Origin: Polytrichum commune | Lineage: Eukaryota > Streptophyta > Polytrichopsida > Polytrichales > Polytrichaceae | Assembly (NCBI GenBank): GCA_950295325.1 | Contig: OX485806.1 | Location: 52,633,169 to 52,697,168 of the forward strand | Direction: 5' to 3' | DNA length: 64,000 nt | Shown here: positions 34,400 through 47,715 of the stretch, piece by piece | Layout of the letters: every line of letters starts with the position of its first letter | Numbering within the stretch: the stretch's first letter is position 1 | Translations under genes and position numbers: made by a program | The notes under the pieces: generated by a model | Databases searched by the model: none | Told to the model about the DNA's origin: nothing | What the model saw: the letters and a program-made list of their open reading frames with translations, nothing else

Positions 34400-34922
34400 C
34401 AAATATGCTATGCTAACTTTAAATATGAATTTTCTCAATTTCCTTAGCAATTCTCTTTCTTGCCACATTTAGTTCTATAGATAGATTATACGCCAATAAA
34501 GCCATGTATTTTCAAACTATCACATTAAATTCTTCTAACCTATTATGAACAAGGATTCTCACAGAGTTTATTTATTTTAATTCATTTATCTTGAGCCTTA
34601 AGTTGTCAACATCCCGTTCTAATACGTTTGTTAATACTCTATCTGCTAAAAATTTAGAGTTTTTCTTCTTCACCAACTCCAAAACTTTTCTTTTGTGATT
34701 CAAAGTTCGTCAGTTTGGTACTTGCTTTGCCAATGCTTGTTGTTCCCCAACCAACTCTCATTCTAACTCCAAAGTGTAATTATTTTCACGGATTTGAGAT
34801 TGTTGTTGATTTTCGTTGGCCATCTGTGCATTCTTGATATGAGATATTTTTTGGTGAGTAACTACTTGCACTACTGCTTGAGCCTTCCCTACCTCCTCTC
34901 TCAAATAATTATATTCATCATT
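34400..34922 (-). pseudogene. Decayed coiled-coil coding region
   Basis: A single minus-strand frame can be followed for about 170 codons from 34922 to 34400, interrupted by stops (two TGA, a TAA, another TGA). Pieces are REEVGKAQAVVQVVTHQ, ENQQQSQIRENNYTLELE, LVGEQQALAKQVP, HKRKVLELVKKKNSKFLADRV, ERDVDNLRLKINELK and NVARKRIAKEIEKI. The regular spacing of Leu/Val/Ile with many Glu/Lys/Gln predicts a long coiled coil. Frame conservation despite stops argues that it was once translated. No family recognised; it adjoins the copia relic without sharing its motifs. Confidence 0.5.
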
Positions 34923-37320
34923 AGTCCATCATTAGCCCTCTCCAACCTTTTGGCATCATCATGTAAAATTGGCCATATGCGAATGATATATCTCCTTTTT
35001 GCCCTCCCTGCCTCCAATTTTTTGTAAAGTTGTGGATACCTATGCGCACATATATAGAATAAACTGATCCTCAATTGCAATTTTCTTCTTATGTTTATCA
35101 ATTTCTTGATGAATATCCTTTGGTTTATGGAGATGGTATGGGATTCTCTATATTTTTCAAATTCAATTCCTAGGTAATAATGCAACACTTCAAGATCATT
35201 CATCTCAAATTCCTTCTTGAGCTTTGATTTAAGCCACTTCAATTGGATTAAATTGCTTGTTAATATGATCAACTTGTCCATGTAGAGGATTGTCATAAAA
35301 CAAATGATCTGCTTGGCTCATACAAAAGCCTTTGTTGATGAAGAACGGGTGAATATGGTGGTACCATGCCCTCGGTGATTGCTTGGGCCCATACAAAGTT
35401 TTTTTGAGTTTGCATATAAGGTGTGCATTTTTTTCCTATATGAAACCCTCCGGTTGATCCATGTGGATATATACCTCTAATGATCTGTTAAAAAACACCG
35501 CATTTATGTCCATTTGATGGATCCTTTAATTCATGAATGTTTTTATCACAAGAATGCATCTAATGTGGTAAATTTGGCCATGGAAGAAAAATTTTCCTTG
35601 AAATCCACTCTGGCAACTTGAAAATATCCCTTTGCTACTAATCACGCCTTATACCTAATGATTAAACATGATGCATCTCTCTTGGTATGGAATACCCATT
35701 TGCATCCTACATTCTTTGCGATTTTTTGGAAGCTTGGTCAATTTCCACGTACTGTTAGTCATGAGCGAGTTGTATTCCACTTGCATTGATTGCATTCTCG
35801 GATCTCAATGCTTTGCACAAATTCAAATAATCATGAAAAAATGCCACATTGGCCCGTTTTACCCTGTGTTGGGGTAGAATGTGATTCTTACACCACTATC
35901 TAGGCGGGCGCTGCTCCGTTTTATGTTATCTTCCATCTTTGCCAAATCTCTCAATTGTTTTTTCATTTTCTGTTTGCACTCCCCGCTGTCATTACACAAA
36001 GATAATTTGGAAAATTGGTCCAAAACAACCATCATAGGACCTTCATTTATCCCACATTGACACATCTCCAAATTGTTTCCAACGGTCATGCTATCGTTCA
36101 TTAAATACCACGTTTTTTTAATCCAACTTCATTGCGTAGGTGACGCATCCGAACACACGCATGTATGCAATGTAAGGTTTCATCCCGCTCCACTTTTTCT
36201 TGGGCATAATGAAATCCAAAGCCCTCGTTAGACATTGGTTTTGTGTATAAACCCCATTGGCAACCGCTTCTACCCAAAACAATTTATTGAGGTTTTGAAC
36301 ATAAAACATGTTATTTGTCATCTCTACGATGGTCCGATTTGCACGCTCCTCCACTCCATTTTGTTGAGGCCTATACATGGTGGACGTTTGTTTCTCAATG
36401 CCATGATCTTTCAATAATTGCTCAAATTCCTTGGAAATGATAATCCCTACTATTGTCCATCTAAAACGCTTTGATTTTATACTCCAATTGTATCTCTACA
36501 AGTGCTTTAAATTCTTTAAAACTCTCAAAACACTCCTTTGGGTTTCAACGCATACAACCACATTTTTTTTGAAAATCATCAAAAAAGTCACGGAATACCT
36601 TGCACCGCCCATGAATGTGGTCCTCATGGGGCCACATACATCAGAATGCACAATCTCAAAAGACTTGATCTCTCCCATTTCCCCCTCATTTGAAAACACA
36701 ACCTTATATAGTTTGTTTTCAATGCACACTTTAAAAAATAACGAAGATCTGGGACAAGAAATTTTGCCATGGTTTACGCCACTTATCATGTTTTAAAGCG
36801 TATAAACACCCTTCACATTCAAATGGCTGAGGCAGAAATACCAAAACTCAAATGCATGATCTCCTATTAAAAACTGCACCAAATTGTTCATAATTCCTTT
36901 GTGCACTTTCGTATAATTCATTTCGTGCAAGTTGCCTTCACATGGCGCAATTGCAATGGTTTTGTCAGTTCAAATTTTTACTAGAAATCCATTTAGGTGG
37001 AATTTCATTTTCAAACCATTTGACATAATTTTGCTTACTAAGAACAAATTGACTTGCAACTCGTATATGTGGAGTGCATATTTGATACAAATTTGATTAA
37101 TTTTATCTCTCATGATTGCTTCCACAACAATAGATCTCACTCCGATGGCTTTGACAACACTATCATCAACCAAATGCATATTGGGTGGCGCGATTACCTT
37201 ATACATGTCGAATGTTGCCATATACAAAGTCATATGCTTGGTTGCTCCCAGATCCATGATCCACTTGTACACACTCTTGAAATGTATTCCATTACGTATT
37301 ACAAATGTCATCATCAAGTT
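34923..37320 (-). pseudogene. Ty1/copia pol relic: protease, integrase, reverse transcriptase
   Basis: In minus-strand order: protease motif MDLGATKHMT (about 37260; the canonical D-S-G is altered to D-L-G); integrase start HSDVCGPM (about 36640) with the first catalytic Asp; a degraded middle Asp region; QQNGVEERANRTI (about 36350) with the catalytic Glu; then RT motifs MDQPEGFI (about 35465), LICKLKKTLYG.KQSPRAWYH (about 35370-35430), and ILYMDKLIIL with LHYYLGIEFE (about 35280-35170). The catalytic YVDD is changed to YMDK, so RT is inactive in addition to frameshifts. Similarity to RT ends near 35090. No LTRs were recognised. Confidence 0.85.
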
Positions 37321-37869
37321 ATGTGCTATTGAAACCTAAACACCTTCAAAACTATCAAGTAAACCTTTGAACACCCAAAAAATTCAAGTCAAACATTTTT
37401 GAAATCTAAACACCTCCAATATTCAAAGAAAAAAAAAACAAATACACATGTACAACTACCAAATGCATCCTTGGAGAGCTCCAATGCTTCGAACTTCAAA
37501 ACGCCAACCTCAAATAAATCAAATTTCTAGGCATTTTATTTGCACGGTAGGCCCATAATCTATGGAAAGTCAATAGGACTATATATGAGATTGCACAAGC
37601 ATATACACATACACAAAGACATAAGAGCAATGTTTATAGTGAGATGGTTTCATAGTCTCATAGTCTTATATTTTATTGTTTTTTTGGGTTCATAGAAACA
37701 ATATGGGATTATTTTTATTTATTTTTAAACTAACATTGTGGCCTTATTCTATTGACTACAAGCAATCTAATGCTCTACCTTCTACAAAAATGTGGTCACA
37801 AATTTGGACATGTTAGGATTTTGGAACCAAAGGTCACATTTCCATCATCAACAAGACAGTTAATGCTAA

Positions 37870-40150
37870 GTTATTTTTCATATCTCATCCATTAGTTGTA
37901 ACAAATGACATGTGTAAGGCTATTGTCATGGTTATATAATAAGGTGGAGAAACTTCGTAAACATCAATGGTGTAAGGCCATATACCAAATGAAATGAGGA
38001 GACATCTGATTTTCAACCTTAAAGAAAGTCCGGTAATACTGAAGACTGTCATGATATGTTCGTTCCAATCATTTGGTAAGTCATTTATCAATTTCATCAT
38101 ATAAGTTTATTAGATTATTTTTTCTGGCCATTACCCATATTGGATAATAAATTGTGAATATTCTATATTTAATGAAAATGTTATATGTTAGGTGTTGGAT
38201 AGCTTCATTGAGAAAATAAATACCTTTTTCAATCACCAAGTATAATGGGCATTCAATACAAGTAAGAATAATTTCATTAATAAACTAAAGAGTAACTACT
38301 ATGGTGTTTGTTTGAAAAGCCTAAGTTTCCACCCATTTGGTAGTATACTCGGTAGGAACTAAGATATATTTGTTTTATTTATACCAACTTATCCATTTAT
38401 TGGGTCCAACCTAATTTAATTTTCATTTCATTGATTGTTTTATTGACATTGTTATGAGAAGTTTTGCAAGGGATTTTGTATTTAATCCACTTATTCATTG
38501 ACATTTGTCAAGAATATGGTAGTAATTGATGGTGTTTTTGTGCAATGTAGGCCACTAGGTCCCAACATCATGTAGTTTTAAAATTATCATGGGAATTTCC
38601 ATGTGGCCATTTTCTCGGTTCCAGTATGGATTACAAAAATGTATGGATTTCTATTGGGTCAAGACAATGACATGGTAATAGATCTTGCCCCCACTTTAAT
38701 AGGATCTCGTAGCTTCAAGAAAATCTTGAAGTTTTGCATGAACAACTATCAACGTTGTTAACCTAATAAAATATTAAGAAATCCATTTGTGCCCAAATAC
38801 ACACGTAGATCCACGGTCATTAGGAACATGAATGTTGAATAGAGTGGCATATGTGGATTTGTCGGGTATCCTTGTTGGTAATTCAAATTTGGCCAACCTG
38901 GTGAGATAATCTACTACCGTGTGGCTCTTACCAAGTTGTATACTCCCATAAAATCATATTTTAAAAATAGTTTTACCTTCGAGCGACTATTCCTGAAACA
39001 TGAGGTTTATTGTCGCAACCCTTGCTAGCCCCCTTGACCATCTTGCCAATTTTCATTCCTAGCAAAGGTTACGAGCGCTAACCCTTCGCATACCGCCATG
39101 CTAATGGTTAGCTCCTCCTACCCTGGACCTATAGTTCACAGGAGGGAACCAACCCTCCTACTTTGGTTTCGGGACTCACCCCTTAATTGGTAACCCATTT
39201 CTTCGATGTGGACTTCCATCCATGGAAGTCCAATCCTATGTTGATCATCGCGTTGCCGGAGCAACACTACAACAACCCGAACCATACTAGGCAACTATGG
39301 CCTCACAATGGGCCAAAGCCCATGGAGGCCGTGCCGTTCGGCCTCGGGTGGGTGAGGCCACACCACCTCACCCATATAAGCCTCTAGGACTTTACGCGGG
39401 GTCCCTACCCCACCGTCAACCAACCTCTTGTCTCTCTACCAAGAGTTGGGGCCAAGTGGACATTTCCCCTTAGCCGCTGGGCCTAGAAGCCCCTAGCAGC
39501 TTCAGACCATCATAACTTCCTTGTATGATGTCTGATGTTAACAACCAACCACTCCATCTTCATCTACGGTTCACGTAGATGTCGATGGAATCCTCACTTG
39601 CCCCATTCGGGCAAGTATTGAGGAAGTTATGCCTGTTTGAACCTTGGCAGTCCCGGGAATCACTCCCAGGCACTGCTGTACCAGGGCGCTGTCCCGGGAC
39701 AGCGCCCCACTCAAATGGCCATAACTCCTAGCTCACACCTCCGCTTGAGGTGTTCTTGAGCATTCTAGAATCACCACGCCATGGGCTATGCATAGCTCAT
39801 GGCCTTACCCTTGTGCCTCCTAGTCTCCGTGGGTGCGAGGCGTTCCCAACGCCCGGGGTCCTCACCCACACTAGGATCACTTGGGCCCTCTTACTAACGG
39901 CGCCACAAGTCCCGGGTGTCACTCCGGGGTCCCCCTTGTGCCCATGGTGTTTCGGGCACTCCTCATGGAGAGGTGCGCGACATTTATCGACTAGATGCAT
40001 TAAAGCCATGTGGTTTACATAGAGACAAATTTATGATTTGGCATATAATGCAAGAATTTGTGCAAGGCAGAGACCATAGCTAAGGCCTCATGTTTTGGGG
40101 TTGTACAACTTTTCTCTACATTGTTAATTGATCCTAAAAAATTAAAACAA
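37870..40150 (-). pseudogene. Ty3/gypsy RNase H-integrase relic, split by family A solo LTR
   Basis: Minus-strand motifs in order: NNVEKSCTTPKHEALAMV then ALHKFLHY (about 40130-40040, RNase H); after the LTR, GKSHTVVDYLTRLA (about 38930-38890, RNase H end); WPTLHKNT...DKCQ (about 38550-38500, integrase zinc-binding part); a PNGWKLRLFKQT block (about 38320); and LINDLPNDWNEHIMTV with LVYGLTPLMFTKFL (38100-37930, integrase C-terminal half). Many frame changes and stops occur. The insertion of the LTR at TTTAT cuts RNase H. This is a different, more decayed gypsy lineage than families B and C. Confidence 0.75.
39011..39982 (-). mobile_element. Family A solo LTR (972 bp)
   Basis: TGTCGCAACCC to GTGCGCGACA on the plus strand with a perfect TSD tttat (39006-39010 and 39983-39987). 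The palindrome is intact at 39684-39707. It is very similar to the copies at 2847 and 62968, so it is probably recent. It interrupts a gypsy RNase H. Confidence 0.95.
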
Positions 40151-43100
40151 AATTTTAAATATGCTAGTGCACTCCCTACCTACACTTATACATATCTTGA
40201 ATGATGCTAAACATGTCTGCAAATCTAAAGGCATTAGGGGGTTGATTATGCCATGGTAATTAAAGGGAGCATGATGATTACATACGCATGGCCACAATTG
40301 CTCTCACATATGCAATGTGAAAAAATGCGCTGATGGATAAGCTTGAAAAACTTAAAAGTCCCTACAAACAACATTTTAATTGTCAACCTTCATTCACCTC
40401 GTAGCCACACGTGGATTTGATGTACCATGATGGCTTCCAATCAATAAGCAACATGACCCCAACATTGATTGGAATGCAAAAATTAAAAATGAATTGTAAT
40501 GGGTGACTATGATATTATCTTGCATTGAAATACCTCTTGCCACACCTGCCTTGTTATGGCCATGTACTTTAGTGAGGAACAAAGATGAGAGTTTATGAGG
40601 ACACAAAAGCATGTGGACTAATGGCTTTTGCATTCATATTGTCCATCTAGATTTTTTTTGCCTTGATGCAAACACATTGTTGTCCTTCATGCAAAACCCC
40701 TCTTTAAAACAAACTATACAAACGGTTTTGTAGTGGGGAATGCAGTATGATTATGAGTACAATAAGACCCACAATGTGTCGCCCTTAGAATACAACAATC
40801 ACCTTACTTACAATTAACACAATACCTATTAATAACCTTTGAGGATATCCAACAAATTTCAAAATTGAGCACATCAAAAGAACAACGCATGAGATTACAA
40901 TGGTTTTACACCTAGAGCTTGTGGTTAGAGAGCATATTTGTACCAATGCCTAGGAGGCCATACTGGCGATATAGGGGAGTTTGTCAAAGGCCCGCATCCC
41001 ATAGGTTACATTTATGATTCAAATGGTAGCGCAACCATGGGGGTTATTGCCATATTATGTGGTTCCAAGTGAAACAATGACTTGAGATATTGAACACATG
41101 TTGGATGTTGAAAAACTTAAGGAAAATGTAGAGAAACAAACTCACGTCACCAAGGAGGAGTTGTTCAACAACAAAAATAACATTAGATTGAACAAATAGA
41201 AATAACATTATAGACATCAATGGCTTTATAGATATCAAAGGCTTTATAGACATCCGAGATGGAGCCAATAGCCCCAAATTGTAGATGTGCTCTGTCCTTC
41301 CCAACTGTTAAGGTTGGCAAGTGAAAATGACATGCGCACTTGTTCCCAAACAACTAGGGAAACAAAAAAAACAAAAATGTGGTCCCTCAATGAAAGTAGG
41401 TGTGAATCCAGATGTCAAACCATTCAAACACAATATTTGAATAATGCAAGGTTGATTTACAACCCTTCCATACCTTTGGATAGTAACTCCAAGTTTGATT
41501 AGTTCTTCAGACACATAGCACCTAGATGGGCCATGTATTATGATGCCATGTATTTGATTAAATTGTACATAATGTGGGACTTTTGCATAATTTATGAGTG
41601 ATGTCATGTTCATCATCATATTGTGACATCAATGTCACAATCTTGTTGCTACCTTTTATTGGCTCTAGATTTGGGTCCCGTAAACATGTAATGAATATAT
41701 GGATTTCATCTACAAATGCATGGGAGTCCGTTCTTGGAATAAATTAGTATTCAAATGAGGTGGATGTAACAAGTTGGTATGGAGATCATTTGATACTAAA
41801 TGACATATCCATTCAGTAGAAATAAAAATGATGAAATTATCATACATTCATCCATTGTATATTTGTATTGATATATTGTATATTACCTTCATACCAATGT
41901 ATGTAAGCATATGTCCAACTATGATCTACATACTAAATTCCCGCATTCTTGGTAGGGTTAGGCCCAAACTCCCTACAAACACAATATTCCATTTGGTATG
42001 TGGTGCATTTGTTGAACTTCCTAGTGGATTAAAGAAGACACAAGGTCACATAGTTTTTTTAAAATATGATCAATTTTTTGTTTTTTTGATAATGTTTTGA
42101 AGGTCTTTTAACAAATGCAATGGAAAAAATTCTTTGTCACCAATAGAACATGATTGTCTTTTTTGTAGGGTCCAAGTAGCCATGTTGGAGTCGATCAACA
42201 TTTCCCCTCGGCAATAGCATTCATTAAATGCTTGAATTGGTTGTAACACATTCCACATGTCATCCTCAATTCAAGTGTTTTCTACAATTTCTTTGTTTGT
42301 GATTCATCGAGTCCATCCCCGATAAGCCCCACACATATCGGGGATTATAATACATGTTAATGGGTTTTCGCACGTTTTCCTTGTTCCATTAATTATTTTT
42401 CCGCTAGCCACGTTTAAGCCATGTAAAAACACCTCCCAAGCTAGTTCCTCATCCTTAATGTTCTCCTTTGGCGTATAATCCCCTAAAACTTTCGTTTAAG
42501 GCTTGAAAACATGTTCTAGACACTACCTACCAGCTCAAGTTTTTGGCCCGATTTGCCAACTTCCGGAGGTCGTTTCCATAATATAAGTTTGGATCTGGCA
42601 TCTTTAACCTCCTACCAACCTATGGTAGAGTTTTTGGGCCATATCGACCACTTTCATATTTCCGACCAACTCACATTTTTTGTTAGATCCGCCAACTTCC
42701 AGAGATGGTATTTGCAAACTGAGTCCGGATTTGACCTCTCTAACCTTCTACCCACCTATGGTATATTTTTCAGGTCATTCTAACTACTTTCTTTGGATGT
42801 CCTCCCATGCGCGTCACGTCCGCACATACCCACCCTTTCTTTTTTCTAATACATTCTTTGGTACTACATCACAAGTTGTCCAATGCACATTTTCAGTAAC
42901 ACATTCAACACTTTTGTCTAGTCAACACTAAGGACTGTGTTAACTTACAAGAATACCAGTGATAGGAGAACACCAACAATGAATATACTTTTCAAATCCC
43001 TCTTTCAACATTTTACTACCTTTTTTTCAAGATTGTGGTTTGTCTGGATTGCCATACATTTCTAGATGCCACCCATCTAGATCTAAAACTCACAAGTATA

Positions 43101-44789
43101 CACATCTTCTCTAAGAGTCTAAGCCATCTTCACATATGTGTACTAAGATAGGCAAAAGGCTCTAGGACAATCCCTATATATTTCAAAACAACTACCTATT
43201 AGGTGGGTCAACTTGGTAGGTTGCCACCTTGTCAAAATACTGCAACTAGTTGTTTTGATGCGTTCCTGCCCTCTATCCAATTCATGACCACCTAGCACAT
43301 TGAGGTCGTTAAAAAACGGTCAACCAGTATAAGACTCCCAATGCTATTTTAATAGTTTTGGACCTACAAGTCATATTCTGACCAACTAAGTTACTAACAC
43401 CATATAATTTTTATTACTGAAGAGATTGTTCAGTAGTAAAATAGTAAAAACAAACTAGTGACCATTCTAACAATTTATTGCATTAGAAGCATATTTGATG
43501 TCAACTATTAAACTAGCATTTTTTGCCTTTTCGATAATTTGTAACCAACTAGTCACTTTTTGACGGCTTAAAACACAATGTTAAATTCTACCTTAACAAT
43601 ACATAATTTTATATGAACGGCCCATGGTCTTTGTCATTCCATTCTTAGCCATAGAAAACATTTGGATAAACCAAACCACCAACGACTTTGGGTAATGTAT
43701 GCGAGGCATCCAAGGTCCTCAAAATCACTTGGAGGCAGGGCATGCTCCATGTGGGCATGAGATATGGCTTTATGTGCAAGCGTGGGGGGTTTGGATTTTG
43801 TAGTGGGTTGAATGGTCGATTATTTTGCAGCAATAGACAACCTTGGTTGATTGTTGCCCATAATTTGAGATTAATTGGAGAGTTAGCCCAGTCACATCAT
43901 AAATTTATTGCCCATTATTCTTATGGTAGATGTATATATGTACAAATTCCACTTCCATTTTGCCTCATTCCCAAGTTCTCCATTGTTTTAGTTTGTTTCA
44001 ACAAGCTTTGCATATAGGAAACAAACAAAAAAAGGTGGTGGATGATATTGCTCTATATTAAATCGAGTAATCTTTTATAAAATAGTGGAGTCCGCGTTTA
44101 TCCATGGTTTTTCCAAGGACATCATGAGTGAACATCTTGTGCCCTAGGTTATGCAACCCAAATTGAAAGTATACACTGAATTGTTTGATAAATCTATGTA
44201 AAATAAGAAAAATAATGTCAAAATACTCCATTTTAGCTAGACATTTAGTTGATATGTGAGAAAGATGACCATGGTCAAGTAGATTGGAAACAAAAAGGAT
44301 TCAAAGGGACTATAATTTGATTGGAGAAGGTGTAGCCTTGAAACTTAGCACATGCATTATTCTAAATGAAGAGGTTGACTTCTTTGGGATGGAAATAGAG
44401 TATTTTTATGATTCCCATCTCCAAATTTTAATGTTGTTTAGTAATAATCTTGGAGAATTGATGACATTAATATACAGTTAGTGATTGATCCTTTGGAAAT
44501 AATATTGTCCCATATTGTGTAGGTTTGGATCTTTATGCTAGTATTGGAAAGGGAAAGATTCCTATATCCATTGTCCGTTCAATCATTAGGTTTTTTTATT
44601 ATGACCTTCAACTTTGAAAATATTTCATACATTGGAGATTAAGTTGTATGACCATAATTTGGGGGTGACTACAAATTTATTCATATTAATCAATGAGAAA
44701 AATGAAAAATGTGTATTTTTGAGACCATAGCCTATTTTATTGTCTAAATTATAAGGATTACCATTGAGATATAATTGGTTTAGTAGTGG
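40151..44789. other. AT-rich stretch, no recognisable gene
   Basis: Many short frames occur on both strands; the longest (43688-44017 plus, 41308-41619 minus) show no motif. I saw no LTR termini or tandem arrays. It may include the missing RT part of the gypsy relic at 37.9-40.2 kb, decayed beyond recognition. Confidence 0.4.
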
Positions 44790-45421
44790 CGGAAATCATT
44801 TTTATGCATTCAAAACGAGCAATCTACTCTGCTCACTCCCAACCTCTTCCCACCTTGCTACTTCATTCACCTTGTGAGATTCTGGACTTTGAAATTCTGG
44901 TCGCATTGTGGGTGCGAGTTGGGTTGATTCATGTTTCGGCATCTGGGCGATGCCGGTATTTTTCTCTTCCCATCTCTCCCCAGATGTGCATCCTTCTTCT
45001 TCAGTTAGCCGCTCCACCCGAGGCCTCGCCTCCCTCACCCTGCCTTGCATCCACCTCTGTTCCTATGCCGCCTCCTATTCCAGCTCCCCACCGAAGTCCC
45101 CTGTTCGATCCAAACAACCAACAACCTGATCCGCAGCTGGACCATGTTTTTCCCACCCTTAAACAGATTGGTCCCATGTCTTATTCGAACATTAACTGGT
45201 TTGTATTTCGTGAGCCTTGTATTACCAATCAATAAAACAACAACTAACAAACTAATCATCCCCCCCTTTAATGCTTAAGTCCTATCCTCACACTCTACAT
45301 AGGTCTAACCCTTAACTTCCACCCCATCCCATTAATCACTAACTCAATCATGCTTGATTTTTAAGCTTTTCACATTTTTTTTGTTGTTGATTGTGATTGT
45401 GGGCACGAATTCGGGCTCACA
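44790..45421 (-). mobile_element. Family B LTR fragment (5' ~630 bp)
   Basis: The minus strand begins TGTGAGCCCGAATTCGTGCCCAC at 45421, matching the 5' end of the family B LTRs, and follows them with decreasing clarity to about 44790. The 3' end with the CCGGACTA hallmark is absent, so it is truncated. The 149-codon plus-strand frame at 44786-45235 lies inside it and is not supported as a gene. Confidence 0.6.
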
Positions 45422-47126
45422 TTGTGCATGATTATAGTGATGTTTGGGACAAGTGTGGATAAAGTGGTTGGACATCAACAAAAAACTATAACCTTATAGT
45501 TGATTTATATTAAAAGGATTGCATAATTGTTATTGAAACTCTTTGGTAAGAATTGTATTTTTTTTAAATTTAGATTAAAATTGATCAATCAATATAAAAC
45601 AATTGAATATACCAATTTTTTTTTGGATTTGGTAAAGAAACTACAACAAAGTTATTATATGCAAAACTATAGTTGATAATTGTGCCTATGATTGAGCACC
45701 GCACAAGGTCCAATCTAAATGAACTCATTGCTAGACATTGATTGGATAAATAAAGTGAGATGTGTGACAATCACGATTGAAACCAAAATATTCTCCATAC
45801 CTTTTGTTTATTATAAAATGCTTAAATCCCAAACCATTTGAGAAAAACCCATAACTATCTTGATTAAATTTTATTTAAGACTCCTAGAAGATATAAAAAT
45901 TACAATTTAAATATTCTATGATTTTTCATGACTTTTTATCCTATACAAAATCTAAACCATAGGCAATCACGCCAAATACATTATAATACATCAAATAGAA
46001 TGTTTACATGAGAGATTTATGTGTGGTTCTCTCATAACCTTCACATAATCATTCCGAACTTCATTTGGACTTGTTGGCCGTAAATTGTTGCACATGGCAA
46101 ATAAAACTCAAACAACATGGCCTTGCCATTGATACAATGCCACATCCCAAATCATACTATTGTTTCTTTTATATCCCAAACAACAAATATGGTCCTTACT
46201 ATATATTAATTCCAACTTGCAAAATTTGCACTCCACCTTTTTGGACATTGGAGTCCATTGCTTGAACTCCTACAGAGGCTTATATTTGTCTGATGTATGC
46301 ATACCAATATAACCTACTACCTATCCCCATTTGCCACAAATGTTTAAAGGCAATCAAGGTCAAATAGAGCCAGTAGGAGTTCAAAGTGCGAATGAAATGA
46401 GGGTTATATAGTCTTGGCATATTTACACGCACTCAGTGTGAAAGATCATTTTTGTATTAATAAGCATGTGGAACCCCATTAAAATTCTAGTGAAGGCACA
46501 CACTTCAAATTTTCTAAAGAGGTGGTCAATTGCCCATTGTAAAAAAATAGTGTAATCGACTGCCATTTGGACGACACTCCTATGTGAGCGGTGAGCGTAG
46601 ATCGGAGAGCAGAGAGCAAGTAAAAATAATAAACTTCTTGGACTAAACTTAGAAATATTTTTAAAAAGATTCGGATATACACAGAATATTCCAGACTCTC
46701 CCCCCCAAAAATAAAAAGTTGTGACCTATTTCCGTGGAATGTTTAGGTCATAAAATAAATAAAAAAGCCTTGAATTTGAAATGGTTTCATTGAGTTTAGA
46801 AACCGTGAAGTGCTAAAATGATAGGAAAATTGTGATATAATAGATAAATAAATGATAAAAACCAATGTTGATCCCAATAAATAATAAATGAAAAAGTTTT
46901 TTTGAGATTGGTATAATTGAAGAATGAGTCAATCAAAATACAATGGACGACCAACTTGTTTCGTTTTTATTCCATCACTTTTGTCTTTGTCTTATGTGTG
47001 AGTCAACCCTAGAGCTTGGACTGGAACAATTATTGTTTGTGGTCAAAGAGATTATCTTCAGCTGTATATTAATGAGGACATAATTTAGACTCATACCCAA
47101 TATGAATGTAGAGACACACGCACACA
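45422..47126. other. AT-rich stretch, no recognisable gene
   Basis: Short frames only; no repeat or protein motif was recognised. Confidence 0.4.
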
Positions 47127-47654
47127 ATGGGAGAAGAGGAAGACATGTTTGCTGGCCTAGGATGGGAGAAGAAGATTAGAAGTCTAGGAGATCCGCATGT
47201 TCCTTTTAATTCATCGCCAGAACATGACATAGGTGCTGCAAATCGATATAGTGATAACTACGAGCTGACTCCATTTTCGCAGTCCACACAAGCCTGGAGG
47301 TGAAGGATGCAGGAGGAACAGAAATGATATGCAAAAAATGATAAAAGGCGAGCTGATGTACAGGAGAAGGACGAAACAAGGTGCATGAATAGTGAGGCAA
47401 ATGATGCGGCTGATTTGAATGAAGACAAGTCAATCGACACGGAGTAGGAAGTCAAGGTGGTAGGCGAATGTTCGAGGTCTTTGTCGTTTCGCGATAGGAT
47501 GAGAGGATTATCGCCGCATCGTCGTCCATTGAAGGATCGAATGAGGGATAAAATGATTTTGTACGTTGATTTGCTTCGACCGGGTCCACCTCCATCAAGA
47601 AGGGACGATGAAATGAAGTCCGAATCATCTAGGAAATTGGCAACACGGAAGTAG
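47127..47654 (+). pseudogene. Unrecognised short ORF with three in-frame stops
   Basis: Starting at the ATG at 47127 one frame runs 176 codons to a TAG at 47652-47654, interrupted by two TGA codons (after QAWR and after QEEQK) and one TAG (after DKSIDTE). The product is hydrophilic: MGEEEDMFAGLGWEKKI at the start, a Glu/Asp/Lys-rich middle and a basic tail (SPHRRPLKDRMRD). Composition differs from the surrounding AT-rich DNA, and the frame keeps the same character across all stops, supporting former coding. It might be the N-terminal part of a retrotransposon gag or a small host gene; no family was recognised. A family B LTR lies 62 bp downstream. Confidence 0.45.
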
Positions 47655-47715
47655 AGTTGGTAGACATAGGAAACACCTCCAAATTGAATATATAGTGTTC
47701 AACCGGGCGAGTGAC

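Noticed and set aside
37885-38100. First taken as copia gag
   Set aside because: The motifs LINDLPNDWNEH and LVYGLTPLMFTKFL fit the C-terminal half of gypsy integrase, in series with RNase H further upstream.
44786-45235. 149-codon plus-strand ORF
   Set aside because: Lies within a family B LTR fragment and has a low-complexity Pro/Ser composition with no domain.
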